This document shows positions 11,851-12,392 of a stretch of 12,392 nucleotides of DNA, piece by piece. Position 1 is the stretch's first letter, and every line of letters begins with the position of its first letter. The position numbers and the translations under genes were made by a program. Origin of the DNA: Candidatus Zixiibacteriota bacterium (GTDB lineage Bacteria; Zixibacteria; MSB-5A5; GN15; JACZUZ01); NCBI GenBank assembly GCA_022563625.1, contig JADFNA010000014.1, forward strand, positions 1 to 12,392, read 5' to 3'. The notes beneath the pieces were generated by a model that was not told the origin of the DNA, did not search any database, and worked only from the letters and a program-made list of their open reading frames with translations.

Positions 11851-12392
11851 TTAGCCTGAGGTAATGACGCGCTTGATGGTCAGGCCCTGGGCCAAGATGG
11901 AGAATACTACAACGACATAGGTCATCGACACAATTAAATCTCGAATTTCTCCGGGCGGGAGAGAAAGCGCCAGGGCGATTGAGATTCCACCGCGCAGGCC
12001 GCCCCAGGTCAAAATCTTGACTGCGTTGGCGCTGAACTCACGTTTGAATTTGAGCAGATTGATGGCCGACCAGACACTGATGAATCGCGCCGCGAGCGTT
12101 AATGGAATCGCCGCCAGACCGGCAATAAAATAGTTCATCGTGAAATTCAGCGCCAGAATCTCAAGGCCAATCCAGACAAACAGCACGACGTTCAGGATTT
12201 CATCAACCAGCTCCCAAAACTTGTCGAGATGGTCAATAGTTTTCTCTGACATGGCGAACTTGCGGCCGTGATTGCCGATCAACAGACCGGCCACCACTAC
12301 AGCAATAGGTCCCGAGGTGTGCATGAATGTTGCCAGCGCAAACCCGCCGCAAACCATCGCCAGAGTCAGCAGGATTTCAACCGAATGATCAT
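11851..12392 (-). CDS. CPA1-family Na+/H+ antiporter, C-terminal part, cut by the window edge
   Basis: Monovalent cation:proton antiporters of the CPA1 (NhaP/NHE-like) type exchange Na+ or K+ for H+ across the inner membrane. The frame is open to the right edge, so the start is outside; an internal ATG at 12357 is not the start. About 180 codons are visible, with hydrophobic segments near SGPIAVVVAGLLIGNHG, ILNVVLFVWIGLEILAL, YFIAGLAAIPLTLAARFI and the last DLIVSMTYVVVVFSILAQ. LTWGGLRGGISIALALSLP is the typical CPA1 signature late in the transporter core. The protein ends soon after the last helix with no long cytoplasmic tail. It is functionally unrelated to the translation genes; whether it shares a transcript with proS (53 bp gap, no terminator seen) is open. 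Confidence 0.9.
   Translation of the reverse strand, partial: DHSVEILLTLAMVCGGFALATFMHTSGPIAVVVAGLLIGNHGRKFAMSEKTIDHLDKFWELVDEILNVVLFVWIGLEILALNFTMNYFIAGLAAIPLTLAARFISVWSAINLLKFKREFSANAVKILTWGGLRGGISIALALSLPPGEIRDLIVSMTYVVVVFSILAQGLTIKRVITSG

Overview
This window is a housekeeping translation and RNA-metabolism cluster from a bacterium. All eleven genes read on the minus strand. They are described here in transcription order, from high to low coordinates: the 3' end of a CPA1-type Na+/H+ antiporter (cut by the right edge), proS, rimP, nusA, infB, a DUF503/YlxP gene, rbfA, an NrnA-type DHH phosphoesterase, truB, ribF, rpsO, and the 5' part of pnp (cut by the left edge). Coding density is very high and base composition is close to balanced. 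The order resembles the nusA-infB-rbfA-truB-ribF-rpsO-pnp order of many bacterial phyla. Having DUF503 between infB and rbfA, and nrnA between rbfA and truB, is not the Escherichia layout. The ylxR and ylxQ genes that Firmicutes carry between nusA and infB are missing. The protein sequences do not look like close relatives of E. coli or Bacillus. An uncultured or deep-branching lineage (for example in the FCB or Zixibacteria area) is my guess, at low confidence.

Right block (12392-10076): the antiporter C-terminus is followed 53 bp later by proS. The 187-190 bp between proS and rimP is the most informative non-coding stretch. It holds a good sigma70-like promoter (-35 TTGCCT, 17 bp spacer, -10 TATATT) and, just after its predicted start point, a 7-bp hairpin with a T-tract that looks like an intrinsic terminator and ends only 14 nt before the rimP ATG. 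The likely reading is that a promoter for the long operon starts here and the same hairpin stops readthrough from proS.

Middle and left block (9886-1): rimP to pnp form one probable operon with short gaps or an overlap (ribF and rpsO overlap by 11 nt). None of the gaps holds a hairpin plus T-tract. Two gaps of about 104 nt hold clear structures without a T-tract: a 7-bp hairpin next to an orphan AGGAGG before nusA, and a bulged 13-bp hairpin directly after the DUF503 stop and before rbfA. The rpsO-pnp gap (125 nt) has a small GC hairpin and an AT-rich segment with repeated AAGCGA/ATTGTA motifs.

Functionally the products act together on ribosome assembly (RimP, RbfA, S15), initiation (IF2), tRNA charging and modification (ProRS, TruB), transcription-translation coupling (NusA), and RNA turnover (PNPase, then oligonucleotide clean-up by NrnA). 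RibF (flavin cofactors) is the usual metabolic passenger. I see no mobile element, CRISPR array, tRNA or rRNA gene, and no undescribed multi-gene system. The points worth a second look are the leader and gap structures and a few altered motifs in NrnA and RibF.
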